From positions 15,091,151-15,155,150 of the forward strand of contig NC_045143.1 in NCBI RefSeq assembly GCF_008831285.2: 64,000 bases of DNA, in the 5' to 3' direction. Origin of the DNA: Nymphaea colorata. Its lineage: Eukaryota > Streptophyta > Magnoliopsida > Nymphaeales > Nymphaeaceae. The notes beneath the pieces were generated by a model. It did not search any database and had not been told where the DNA came from. It saw only the letters and a list, made by a program, of their open reading frames with translations. Both the position numbers and the translations under genes were made by a program. Positions 33,341 to 43,069 of the stretch are shown one piece after another (the stretch's first letter is position 1; each line of letters begins with the position of its first letter).

Positions 33341-34019
33341 TGTTATAGTCGTAATCCCAAAAAAGAATGCTTCAACAACAATAAAAGAGGGCAAACCACC
33401 AAAAAACTGCAAAAAAACGGAATCACAGGGCTGCGAACATAAGAACGAGTTTCCAACACCACTATTGCAGCAATATACGTCAAGATATATGCTAAACAAT
33501 GCAGAAAATAAGAGACACCAATTTACATGGAAAAACCCCTAATAATGGGGTAAAAAACCACAGGCAAGAGAGATATATATTTATACTTCAAAGAGGCAAT
33601 ACAACTACGTTGTTCTTCTTGCAGAGAATAGCATAAATCATTCTCAAGAATGAATGTACAAGAAAACGACAAGAAAAGAAATCGCCGTATGTTCTTCTTT
33701 TCTTTCCCTTGTTTTCTTCACTTTCTCTCTCTACACTTGAACCCACACAGCTACCCAAATCCACAACCGTGCTCTTCTTCCTCTTTCCTTCTTGCCTTCC
33801 TTCTCTCATTCTCTTCTTTGCTCTCTTCTTCTCCTACTCCTCTTGCTGTTAGCAGCCACCCAAGAAGAAAAACCCTTCTTTCTTTTTTTTTCCCCAAAAG
33901 GAAAAACGAGAGAGAGAGACGTAAGAGAGGGGCACCATCGAGTGCCCTCCTTTCTCCCGCCCGTCACTTAAGTGACGGGTCCGGTCGGTTCCTCTTTTGA
34001 GGCTGGACCTGACCCAACA
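33341..34019 (-). repeat. 3' LTR of copia C
   Basis: 679 bp, plus-strand ends TGTTATAGTCG...GACCCAACA. TATAAATA on the minus strand near 33,578 is the probable promoter motif. Contains a (C/T)-rich stretch and a hairpin CCGTCACTTAAGTGACGG near 33,961. Confidence 0.93.
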
Positions 34020-34864
34020 AACTCCCCCTTCAGCCTCAAGAGAGGGAACATACCTGCAAAATGAACAAAATTAATACACTGCCTTAAAGGCAGTCATCCC
34101 AACTAAGTCTCTACACATGTCATGCTTCTCTTTAGATAGAGACTTCGTCATCATATCTGCAGGATTTTTCTCTGTATGTATCTTCTTTAATTGAATCAAT
34201 TTTTGCTCAAGCACATCACAAATCTAATGATATCTGACATCAATGTGCTTGGTCCTTGAGTGGAATGCTGAATTCTTCGCCAAGTGTATGGCGCTTTGGC
34301 TATCACAATGCAACACATAGGTCTTCTGACTAAGACATATATCATGAAGAAAACTCTTCATCCACAACAACTCTTTACAAGCTTCAGTTGCTGCATATAT
34401 TCTGCCTCTGTGGTGGAAAGAGCAACACACTTCTGCAACCTGGACTGCCATGATACAGCTCCCTCCACAAAAGTAAAGACATAACCAGAAAGAGACTTTC
34501 TAGAGTTCAAGTCACCTGCCATGTCTGCATCAACAGATCCTTGTATCTCTGGATTAGATTCACTAAAACATAAACAGTAATTGGAAGTATGTTTAAGATA
34601 CCTTAGGATCCACTTCACTGTTGCAGAATGCTCATTGTCTGGATTTGACAAGAACATGCTGACTACACCAACTGCATAAGCCAAGTCTGGGCGTGTGCAA
34701 ACCATAGCATATATAAGACTCCCTACTGCGGAGACATAGAGTACATTCTCTATTCTTTCTTTCTCATCTGCTGAGGATGGACATTGCTCATTTCTCAATT
34801 TAAAATGTGCTGCTAAAGGTGTACTTACTGTTTTGGCATCTTTCATGCTGAACTTACTAAGCAT
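34020..34864 (-). pseudogene. copia C RNase H
   Basis: 34358-34864 shows YAMVCTRPDLAYAVGVVSMF, VDADMAGDLNSRKSLSGYVF, AVSWQSRLQKCVALSTTEAEYM, all typical of copia RNase H. 34224-34451 continues in another frame with LHCDSQSAIHLAKN and the TKHIDVRYH block, followed by a stop and a NPADMMTK block near 34,160. At least one frameshift and one stop. Confidence 0.85.
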
Positions 34865-35988
34865 CTTCTCAATGTATTTCTCTTGTGATAACTACAACTT
34901 TTTGGCCTTCCTATCACGAACAATCCTCATGCCTAACAGTTATTGTGTTGGCCTCAAGTCTTTCATATCAAAGAACTTGCCCATATCCTTCTTCAATTGA
35001 CTAATCAATTGACAGTCCTGTCCAACAATAAGCATGTCATCTACATATAACAATAAGATAATGAAGTTACCTGAAGAGAACCCTCTGATGTAGACACAAT
35101 GATCTACAGCTGACCTACGATACCTTTGTCTTATCATAAATGCATCAAATTTATTGTACCACTGTCTAGGTGCTTGTTTAAGTCCATACAAGCTTTTCTT
35201 TAACTTACAAACCATGTGTTTTTTCCTAGCAACCACAAAACCTTTTGGTTGTGTCATGTAGATTTCTTTCTCTAGATCACCATGAAGTAAAGCAGTTTTT
35301 ACATCTAACTGTCTAACTCTAAGTCTGGACATGCCACCAAACCAAGTATTATCCAGATAGATGACATTTTAACAAGAGAAAAAATTTCATCAAAATCAAT
35401 ACCTCTTTCCTGCTTGAAACCTTTCACCACTAACAGAGCTTTGTATCTCAACTTGCCTTGACCTTCGTTTTTAAGCTTGTAGAACCACTTGTTCTGCAAC
35501 ACTGTCTCAAAAGTGTGATTCTTATACAAAGAATTCATCTCTTCCTGCATAGCTTTAATCCATTCATCTTTATGCACATCATTTAGCACCTCTGTATAGA
35601 ATTCTGGCTCTCTACTATCTGTAAATATAATATATTCATCAGTAGAATATCTAGTAGATGGTATGCGTGTTCTTTTACCTCTTTCCAATTGCTCTTCAAT
35701 TGGCTCTGAATGCGAAGGAAGCTCCCCCTCTAACTCATGCTCATGATCAGTTTGAGTCTCCATAGGGTTGCCATCTGTATACTGCTCATATGTCTCTCTT
35801 TCGTCTTCATTTACATCTTCATCAGTCTCACCATGCTTAGATGAAAGTTCTTCAGGTTCTGCATAGGTTGGCTCATGAACACCATTAGCATTCACACCTG
35901 ATTGTTTGTCACCCATGATATCTTCAATCGTTTGATCCTCTCTGAAGACAACATCACGACTCCTGTAGATTTTGTCATTCTTTAGATC
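34865..35988 (-). pseudogene. copia C reverse transcriptase and upstream linker
   Basis: 35305-35916 carries an acidic linker and then the polymerase start (VLQNKWFYKLK, VVKGFKQERGIDFDEIFS). 34940-35332 continues after a frameshift with RQLDVKTALLHGDLEKEIYM (catalytic Asp), LKKSLYGLKQAPRQW and LLYVDDMLIVG (active-site Asp pair). A stop near 34,940 and another near 34,865 separate the C-terminal part. Confidence 0.87.
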
Positions 35989-37281
35989 TCATAACCTGTA
36001 ACCAAATTCATCGTCTGCATAACCAAAAAATATTAGAGGAATAGCTTTATCATCTAGTTTGGTTCTATGTTCTTTTGGTACATGCATAAAAGCTTTATAA
36101 CCAAAAACTCTGAGGTGATCATACTTAACCTCTTCATCTGACCAAACTCTCTGTGGAATATCTCCATCTAGAGGCACTGAAGAAAACTTGTTTATTAAAT
36201 AAACTGCAGTACGCATTGCCTCTACCCAAAAATACTTTGGCAACTTAGAGCTAGATAGCAAACTTCTAACTCTCTCAATTATAGTTCTATTCATCCTTTC
36301 TGCAACTCCATTATGCTGTGGAATATAGGGAATTGTCTTTTCATGTCTAATACTATGCTTTAGACAATAATCTCGTAAAGAAGATGTTATGTACTCACCA
36401 CCATTATCTGTACGCAGTCTCTTCATCTTCTTACCAGTCTCGCACTCAACCACTGCATGAAAAGTGATGAAGATACTACTTACTTCACTTTTGCTTTTCA
36501 TTGTAAATGCCCACACCTTTTTAGATGCATCATCAATAAATGTGACAAAATAGGATGTTCCACCTTTAGATGTCACATTTATAGGTCCACATACATTTGA
36601 ATAAACTAAATCTAATACATCTTTAGTTTTTGAAGAGCGCTTTTTCTGAAAAGAAATTCGATGCAACTTACCAATCAAACAATGATCACATGGAGATATC
36701 TGTGCACCATCTGCCTTTGGTAACAAATTCTTCTTGGTGAGCAAATCGATTCCTCTTTGACTCATGTGACCTAACCTCTTGTGCCACAAATCTGACGAAG
36801 TGCCACCAGTAACTGCATTGACATCTACACTGCTGATCTGAGAGTTCATCCCATACAAAGAGTCAAATCTGTCACCTCTAGCCAACACAAGTGCCCCCTT
36901 TATCAGTTTCCAACCTGTCTGACTAAACGAAGTACAATATCCATCTTCACTTAGTTTTCCTACAGAAATCAGATTCATCCTAAGATCTGAAACATGTCTT
37001 ACATCTCTCAAAGTCAACTTACATCTTGTGCTCGTCTCAATGCAAACATCTCTTATCCCAACAATCATCGAAGTGTCACTATTGCCCATGTGAACTACTT
37101 CAAAATCACCTACTCTATAGGATAAGAACAACTCTCTACATGGTGTGGCATGATATGATGGCCCAGTATCTAAAATCCATGTAGAATCACCATTCTGAAC
37201 TATAAGACAATCATTTTCTTCAGATAAAAATAATACTACCTCATCATATGAAGCAACGACAGTGTACTCTTTTGACTTCAC
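35989..37281 (-). pseudogene. copia C protease and integrase, catalytic Asp lost
   Basis: A long 430-codon frame holds the protease active site WILDTGPSYHAT (about residues 34-45), the GAG-pre-integrase block LWHKRLGHMSQRGIDLL, CDHCLIGK, then the integrase core. The first catalytic Asp is Asn (YSNVCGP, codon 36595-36597). The second Asp is present in RTDNGGEY and the Glu in NGVAERMNRT. The C-terminal LRVFGYKAFMHVP block follows. The frame ends at a TGA (35989-35991) where copia proteins have Trp (GYRLW); SRDVVFRE continues in frame beyond it. Confidence 0.9.
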
Positions 37282-37320
37282 ATTCTCTTGACTCTTCTTT
37301 TTTTGTTCTTTTTCTTCTTT

Positions 37321-37987
37321 TCATTTTCTATAATTAATCTTCTTGTGCTCTGGAATACCACAGTGAAAGCATTTACCTGTCATCTTGGGTCTTGATTTGG
37401 ACATAGAGTTTGACCTGCCATGCCATTTGTTACGGTTCTTTTGTCTGCCCCTGTCTCTCATCACTAGCACTTGTGAGCTACCAGTACCAAGAGACTTTCT
37501 CCTTGTCTTTTCATTTAGAATGTTGCTCGTTACATGCTTCATCGTAAGCACACTATCTGGAGCGGAGTTGCTCAAAGAAACAACTAAAGTCTCACAGCTG
37601 TCGAGAAGAAAACTGAGCAATAAGAGTGCCTGTAACTCAGGCATCTAATATCATTTTCATGGCTGACAACTGATTGATTATGCTCTGCACTTCATTCAGA
37701 TGCTCTGACACTGGTTTTCCCTCTCTAAGTTTCAAATTTACTAATTGCCTAATCAAGAAAGCCTTGTTCCCAGCTGTTTTCCTCTCATAAAGATCATGCA
37801 ACTTCTGCCATAATGACTTCGCACTCGTATCTGCGGATACCAAATGAAAAACACAGTCATATAACCATTGTCTGATGGTGCCAATGGTTTTCCTGTCCAA
37901 TAACTTCCATTTTTCATCTATTATATTCGCTGGCTTCTGGTTCTCAATGGGTGCATATAGGTCTTTACAATAGAGCAAATCTTCCAT
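37321..37987 (-). pseudogene. copia C gag
   Basis: 37637-37987 starts MEDLLYCKDLYAPIE and includes LWQKLHDLYERKTAGNKAFL, typical UBN2 gag. A frameshift near 37,640 leads to 37321-37644 with a basic region and a zinc knuckle CFHCGIPEHKKINY, in which the last Cys has become Tyr. The start Met at 37987 lies about 100 bases from the primer site, a normal copia leader. Confidence 0.85.
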
Positions 37988-38089
37988 TTTAGCTTTCTAT
38001 ATGGTCTAATTGTTCTCATTTAGAGAGACCATCCTAGTGGGGATCGACTCCATCCTTCAATAAGAATGCACACAACTGGCGCTAACCTG

Positions 38090-38101
38090 GCTCTGATACC
38101 A
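38090..38101 (-). other. primer binding site of copia C
   Basis: The minus strand reads TGGTATCAGAGC, an exact match to the initiator tRNA-Met complement, three bases from the 5' LTR end. Confidence 0.93.
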
Positions 38102-38104
38102 CTT

Positions 38105-38757
38105 TCTTATAGTCGTAAAAAGAATGCTTCAACAACAATAAAAGAGGGCAAACCACCACAAAACTGCTAAAAAAAGGAATCACAGGGCTGCGAGCATAAG
38201 AACGAGTTTCCAACACCACTATTGCAGCAATATACATCAAGATATATGCTAAACAATGCAGAAAATAAGAGACACCAATTTAACTGGAAAAACCCCTAAT
38301 AATGGGGTAAAAAACCACGGGCAAGAGAGATATATATTTATACTTCAAAGAGGCAATACAACTACGTTGTTCTTCTTGCAGAGAATAGCATAAATCATTC
38401 TCAAGAATAAATGCACAAGAAAACGACAAGAAAAGAAATCACCGTATGTTCTTCTTTTCTTTCCCTTGTTTTCTTCACTTTCTCTCTCTACACTTGAACC
38501 CACACGGCTGCCCTAATCCACAACCGTGCTCTTCTTCCTCTTTCCTTCTCTTCTTTGCTCTCTTCTTCTCCTACTCCTCTTGCTGTGAGCAGCCACCCAA
38601 GAAGAAAAACCCTTCTTTCTTTTTTTTTTCCCCAAAAGAAAAAACGACAGAGAGAGACGTAAGAGAGGGGCACCATCGAGTGCCCTCCTTTCTCCCGCCC
38701 GTCACTTAAGTGATGGGTCGGGTCAGGTCCTCTTTTGAGGCTGGATCCGACCCAACA
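38105..38757 (-). repeat. 5' LTR of copia C
   Basis: 653 bp, partner of 33341-34019. Its inner end reads TCTTATAG where the 3' LTR has TGTTATAG, and it lacks a 20-bp CT-rich stretch present in the other copy. Confidence 0.93.
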
Positions 38758-39474
38758 GTTGTGAAGGATGAGATGCGGAGAACGAATCAACTGGACAATC
38801 TTAGGGAAAAGTTCAAGGAGAACCATTCTTTGAAAGGACAATGTCGGATTCAATTTTCTTTGTGGCGTCAGTTGTATCATATAATTGTTTGTGTTAATTT
38901 ACATGCATGGTCTTGTCTGATCTTCAACTCTAACAAAAGCTTCTATGGTCAATGTAGACAATCTTTCTTTCTGTGGTTGGACTTGTAGACCCTGATAAAC
39001 TAAAGATTGGTGATTTAGATAGAGATAATAAAGATAGCTACGTGATATTGGACACTTTGCCAACTGAATATGATTCTCGTCTGAAGGCCATGGAGGTGGA
39101 TGAAAAACCTACTTAAGATTACAATGACATAGGAAAACTATAGAAGAAAGTAAATCAGTTTTTATAAGTTATGTGGATTTTATTGTTCTTGGTAATGTTT
39201 ACATTTTGAGAAAATGCTTCATCTAAAATTAGAACATGCTCAATGTTTTCATACTGTTAGATGTCGTTGCTTCTGGTTCTGATATGAGCTGTTTAAATCT
39301 GTAATTTTTGTATTATTTGCAAATTCAATAACTGCGTAATTATGGCAATTGCACTCACATGGAGCCACCCAAGGTTGTTCTGCTCTATGGACCTCCTGGA
39401 AATGGGAAAACACTCATGGCACGTGCTTGCTCAGCCCAAACAAATGCTACATTTCTTAAGCTATGAGGTCCACA
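38758..39474 (+). pseudogene. 26S proteasome AAA-ATPase RPT5 (subunit 6A) fragment
   Basis: Broken plus-strand frames follow the RPT5 protein. They are KDEMRRTN and REKFKENH (38,770-38,830), then [20 protein letters not shown] (38,960-39,020), [20 protein letters not shown] and VDEKPT-stop-DYNDIG (to 39,130). After about 220 bases of intron-like or lost sequence comes [20 protein letters not shown], then [11 protein letters not shown]-stop-GPQ (39,361-39,470). The Walker A loop reads GPPGNGKT instead of GPPGTGKT. RPT5 is an ATPase of the proteasome base. Stops in place of conserved residues and the abrupt end in poly-T show a dead partial copy. Copia C is inserted at its left end. Confidence 0.82.
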
Positions 39475-39560
39475 GTTTTTTTTTTCATTTTTTTGCATTT
39501 AATTAGTATTTTTTCAGTTTCAGTTTTTCAGGTTTCAGTTTTTTCCAAATTTTTTGAAAT

Positions 39561-39633
39561 ATGATGTGGTTGAATGGATAAAGAAGAGGCTCATGTTGTG
39601 TTTTCACCCAAAGATTGTCGGTTCATTTTGTTT
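39561..39633 (+). repeat. possible tRNA-derived SINE head
   Basis: TGGTTGAATGG at 39567-39577 resembles a tRNA A box, and GGTTCATTTTG at 39620-39630 resembles a B box, with tRNA-like spacing. The cloverleaf is not convincing and no repeat partner or target duplication is visible, so this is weak. Confidence 0.25.
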
Positions 39634-40459
39634 GCAAGCACACAGTGCATAAACTACTCTACTAGTCAAATCTACACAGGAAAGGCACAGTGTCGTGATC
39701 ATTTGTTGTGCAGCGGCAAACTTCTTCTAAGCCATCAAACATGGCTATGATTTGAGAAAAGTATACTTTTAACCTCCATACACTTTTCCAGCACTTTTTT
39801 TGCTTGGAAAATTCCGTGCTAAATCTATGGCTTCGCAAGAGGCTTATAGGCACGATACTAATGCATGCATATTTTGTTATTAGTCATACAAGTTCAATAA
39901 ATAGACTAAATTATACGATTTTATCCAACATTTACAATATTACAAGATTTCATTCAACATAACACGTTCGATAAATCCAACATTAGCCAAACTTGACCAT
40001 GACGTTGAGAAAAAAGTAAACAAAAACAAAAATTTAACTATATGAGATACAAGCATTAATAAAAAAACAGAGAGAGAGGGAGAGCGATAAGCATGCATGC
40101 CTCATGCGTCTGCCAATGTTGAGGTGCTCTGCTCTTGTGTTCAGGCGTGCACTTCAAATGACACTGGAAGTATAAACTTACTGGTTTGGGATTGGTTACT
40201 GTAGGATATACTGCTAGAATTATACCGGTAGTTTTCTCCACCTTGATCAATAGCGGTGGTTTTTGCCATCTTCTAAAATAGAGTGCTCACGCTTTTATGT
40301 CTCCCTTGCTTTATCTGAATATAAACACATTATGTGCTTGTGTATTATCAATTCACCTACTAAACTCACCTCTAGTATCAAGAAACCAAAAAAAGCAGGA
40401 ACTATATTTTATTTTAGTTAACTCAGATATGTAAATTGGCATATATTTCGCAGTGAATA
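39634..40459. other. intergenic, nothing recognised
   Basis: AT-rich DNA. Short minus-strand open frames (39662-39853, 40056-40250) show no motif. Confidence 0.5.
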
Positions 40460-40864
40460 ATCAGAATTAGGGCTGGGCATCGGGTCGAGCCGGGGCGGGC
40501 CGGCTCGAAAAAAGTGACAAAAATAAAGCCCATTAATGCTAACGGGCCAGCCCGAAACCCGGCCCACTTCTGACCAGGCCGGGCCGATGAAGTATCGGGC
40601 CTCGGGCATAATCTAAAGCCCAACACCCGGCCCAGCCCGATTATTGATGGGCCGGGCCGCTCACAGGCTTGGCCTCCTCCTGCTGTCGTGAAGGCAGTGA
40701 AGGGTCTCTCTCAGCCTTTTCCCCTTTTTTTCCATCGTTCTTTCCTCCCCGCTTTTCATCGTCTTTTGGAAGCGAACACACCACTGGTTTTGGTTGAACA
40801 GACGTTCCCTCGTCAACCTAATGACTGGTTGCTTGGTTGCAGCGCGAGGTTGTTGTGCAAGATA

Positions 40865-41016
40865 GATTTGAAGCAGACTTCCCTCCCTTCACTGGGGGCG
40901 TCGTTCTCTGCTATGAATCATGGATGAGGGAAAACATAACATTAATGGATGCTCACGAATGTTTTGAAGCAGACTTCCCTCTTGCCGTTCTCTGCTGTTT
41001 GAAGCAGACTTCCCTC
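40865..41016. repeat. three copies of TTGAAGCAGACTTCCCTC
   Basis: Copies at about 40868, 40965 and 40998, each followed by a partly shared TCTGC/CGTTCTCTGC context. They lie in the interior of the hAT element, upstream of the SufE-like fragment. Confidence 0.8.
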
Positions 41017-41131
41017 TCTGCCACTTTCTTCTTCATCAAAATCCTCTCCCTCGAGGACCTTCTCAAAACCATCTATCTATATATTTAAAATACCCATTAC
41101 CTCACTCCTGAATCAATCTACACAAGAGAAA

Positions 41132-41437
41132 ATGCCGAGAAGAGAAAGCACGTCGATTTGCTCTTCTTTCCGATCATTCCACCCAAGCATCACACGTAAA
41201 CTCTACCTCAAAAAACCCATCAGATTCACTGCCAGATTCATCCCCATAACTTCATACAACTTCCCATCATCATCATCGAAGAAGTCCCCAAAACCCATCT
41301 CCTCATTGACTCCCGTCTGCGTCCAATCGGTGAAACAACTGCCGCCCAATCTTCAAAACATCATCCGTCCCTTCGACACCATGAAAGACCCCCAAGCAAA
41401 GGGGAGGGCCAGAGGAGGAGTTTGCCGATGGGGATGA
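41132..41437 (+). pseudogene. captured 5' fragment of a plastid SufE-like gene
   Basis: A 101-codon frame begins MPRRESTSICSSFRSFH, a Ser/Arg/Thr-rich acid-poor stretch like a chloroplast transit peptide (about residues 1-65). It then has QLPPNLQNIIRPFDTMKDPQ (about 71-90), close to the opening of SufE proteins (LPPxLQxIxxLFQsVxxPkAK). SufE activates cysteine desulfurase for iron-sulfur cluster assembly in plastids. Similarity stops right after KDPQAK, so the catalytic Cys region is absent. Upstream, TATATATTTAAAATACC near 41,080 could be a captured TATA box. Identification rests on one short block and is moderate. Confidence 0.45.
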
Positions 41438-41718
41438 TGAAGCATTCGCCGACTCTCGCAGAGCCGAACGACGGGGATGATGAATCGTTCGCAGAGCCCA
41501 CGAGGAGGGGAGAATGAACTATGAAACATTGAAACGAATTGTTTTAAGTTACCGGGCTGTCAGGCCGTCGGCAATCAGTGGATCAAGCCTGGGCCCGGTC
41601 AGGCCTGATAAAATCAGGCCCGTTAATAAATTGTTCAAGGCCCGGGCCCAGGCCCGTGTTGGGCAGGGTACCGGGTACTCGGCAGCGACCCGGCCTGGTG
41701 CCCAGGCTTGATCAGAAT

Positions 41719-43060
41719 ACATTGAAAACTTTCCGTTTCATTCATCCCAACGTCTCTTCTAATGAGAATAAGTAGCCTGTTTTATTGGTTGACAAACCCA
41801 CAAACATTTCTCGAGTCTTTAGCTTTTAATTCGATCCACAAGGGAAGATCTATATTGAAGGAAAGAAGGTTCTCCTGAGAATGGCCTTGAAAACGATTCT
41901 TGCTCATCGCAATTTTTAGGTCTTCCCAATTTCAATGGCTAATGTTGGCACATTACAGGATACAAATTTCTTGTAAGGGAGAACTTTCTGGAACTTTTGT
42001 CTAATTCAACTTGGATATTTTTCATTGTTGTTTTTTTATTCCCTTCTACAAAAAAAAAATTGCTGATTTATTAAACATTCAACTATGTCAATGTTTTTAA
42101 GCTGCTTGCTCTTATCTTTTGTCATCGGTCACTTCCTCCTTAGTAGTTTTAGACACTCTTATCTGTTAGTAATATATTGTGTGGTTGCTCTAACACTCAC
42201 CTGACAACACCTTATTTTGTAAGACACTATATTATATGTTCTGTTATTTTTTTTTCTTTTTAATAGCAAACAAGCTACTCTTAAGTGCGAGTTACCGCAT
42301 AGCCCTCTCCCCAAAAATATAGATATTTCAGGTAAAGGCTCTTTGAACTTCAACAACCTCAACACTAAAGTCATTAGCATAAAAAAATCTTAATTAAATT
42401 TAGTGTTCCTTAGTTTTAGGTTGGTCCTTAAATTATTTTTTTACACTTAAAAGTAAGAAATGTGAAAAAGAAATGAATATGTATGTTATTTTAGTTTTCT
42501 AAAATAGAGAATAACATTAAATGCATAAGTTTGCATGTACTTAATTGAAATGTACAATTCACTCTTACTTTTTGAAAAAAAAAATTCCTTGAGCTTAATA
42601 CTTTTAGAAGTAATGACTAAGTCGTTAAGGTGGTTTCAAATGTTATGCATGTGTTAGAAATATAAAAATTGTACTGTAAGCATTCAAAGACCTATATATA
42701 ATTTTTATGTTCTTTAGTCATCTAAAAAGTTGGAGAAAAAAAGCTATATTTTCCGCTTTGTTGATGTAATTATTGTTTGTTAGTTTAAAATATATATAAT
42801 TTTTGAAATTCTCATTTAAAAAAAATCTTCATTTGAATATATCTGATTAAATTTAAATATCCTTTCAATTTTTTTTGAAAATATACTGATATGTATACAT
42901 TTAAAAATACAAAATATAGCAAAAATGAGAGTGCAACAATAAATGTAAAAACTATGATAAATTTTGTATAAAAGTGAACCACACCTGAACGGCCAGCTTT
43001 TATAAGTAGTCGCAGAACTTTCCTTTCCCCCCTCTCTCTCTCTCAGCCTCGTTCACAGGA
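41719..43060. other. AT-rich intergenic region, no gene
   Basis: Long poly-A/T tracts and no open frame over 75 codons with any motif. 42,400-43,000 is especially AT-rich. The composition changes abruptly to GC/CT-rich near 43,020, where LINE C seems to begin. Confidence 0.6.
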
Positions 43061-43069
43061 GGTTCTCCC

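Larger units (their letters stand above)
33341..38757 (-). mobile_element. Ty1/copia retrotransposon C, complete
   Basis: 5417 bp, minus strand. LTRs at 33341-34019 (3') and 38105-38757 (5'), an exact 5-bp target duplication GTTGT (33336-33340 and 38758-38762), the primer site at 38090-38101 and a purine tract (GAAGGGGGAGTT on the minus strand) beside the 3' LTR. The LTRs differ by about 20-25 substitutions and one 20-bp indel by eye. Gag, protease, integrase, reverse transcriptase and RNase H are all recognisable, but several stops and a lost integrase Asp make it non-functional. Confidence 0.95.
40468..41710. mobile_element. non-autonomous hAT transposon with captured sequence
   Basis: 1243 bp. 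The left end is TAGGGCTGGGCATCGGG, and the right end in reverse is CAAGCCTGGGCACCAGG, giving imperfect inverted ends. It is flanked by an exact 8-bp duplication ATCAGAAT (40460-40467 and 41711-41718), the hAT signature. About 200 bases at each end are dense in GGGCC, CCCGG and GGCCCG motifs, the subterminal repeats expected for hAT transposase binding. The AT-normal interior looks like captured host DNA (see 41070-41437). No transposase is encoded. Confidence 0.85.

Noticed and set aside
39561-39633. Functional tRNA gene
   Set aside because: B box is poor and no stable cloverleaf with a clear anticodon can be drawn; at most a SINE relic.
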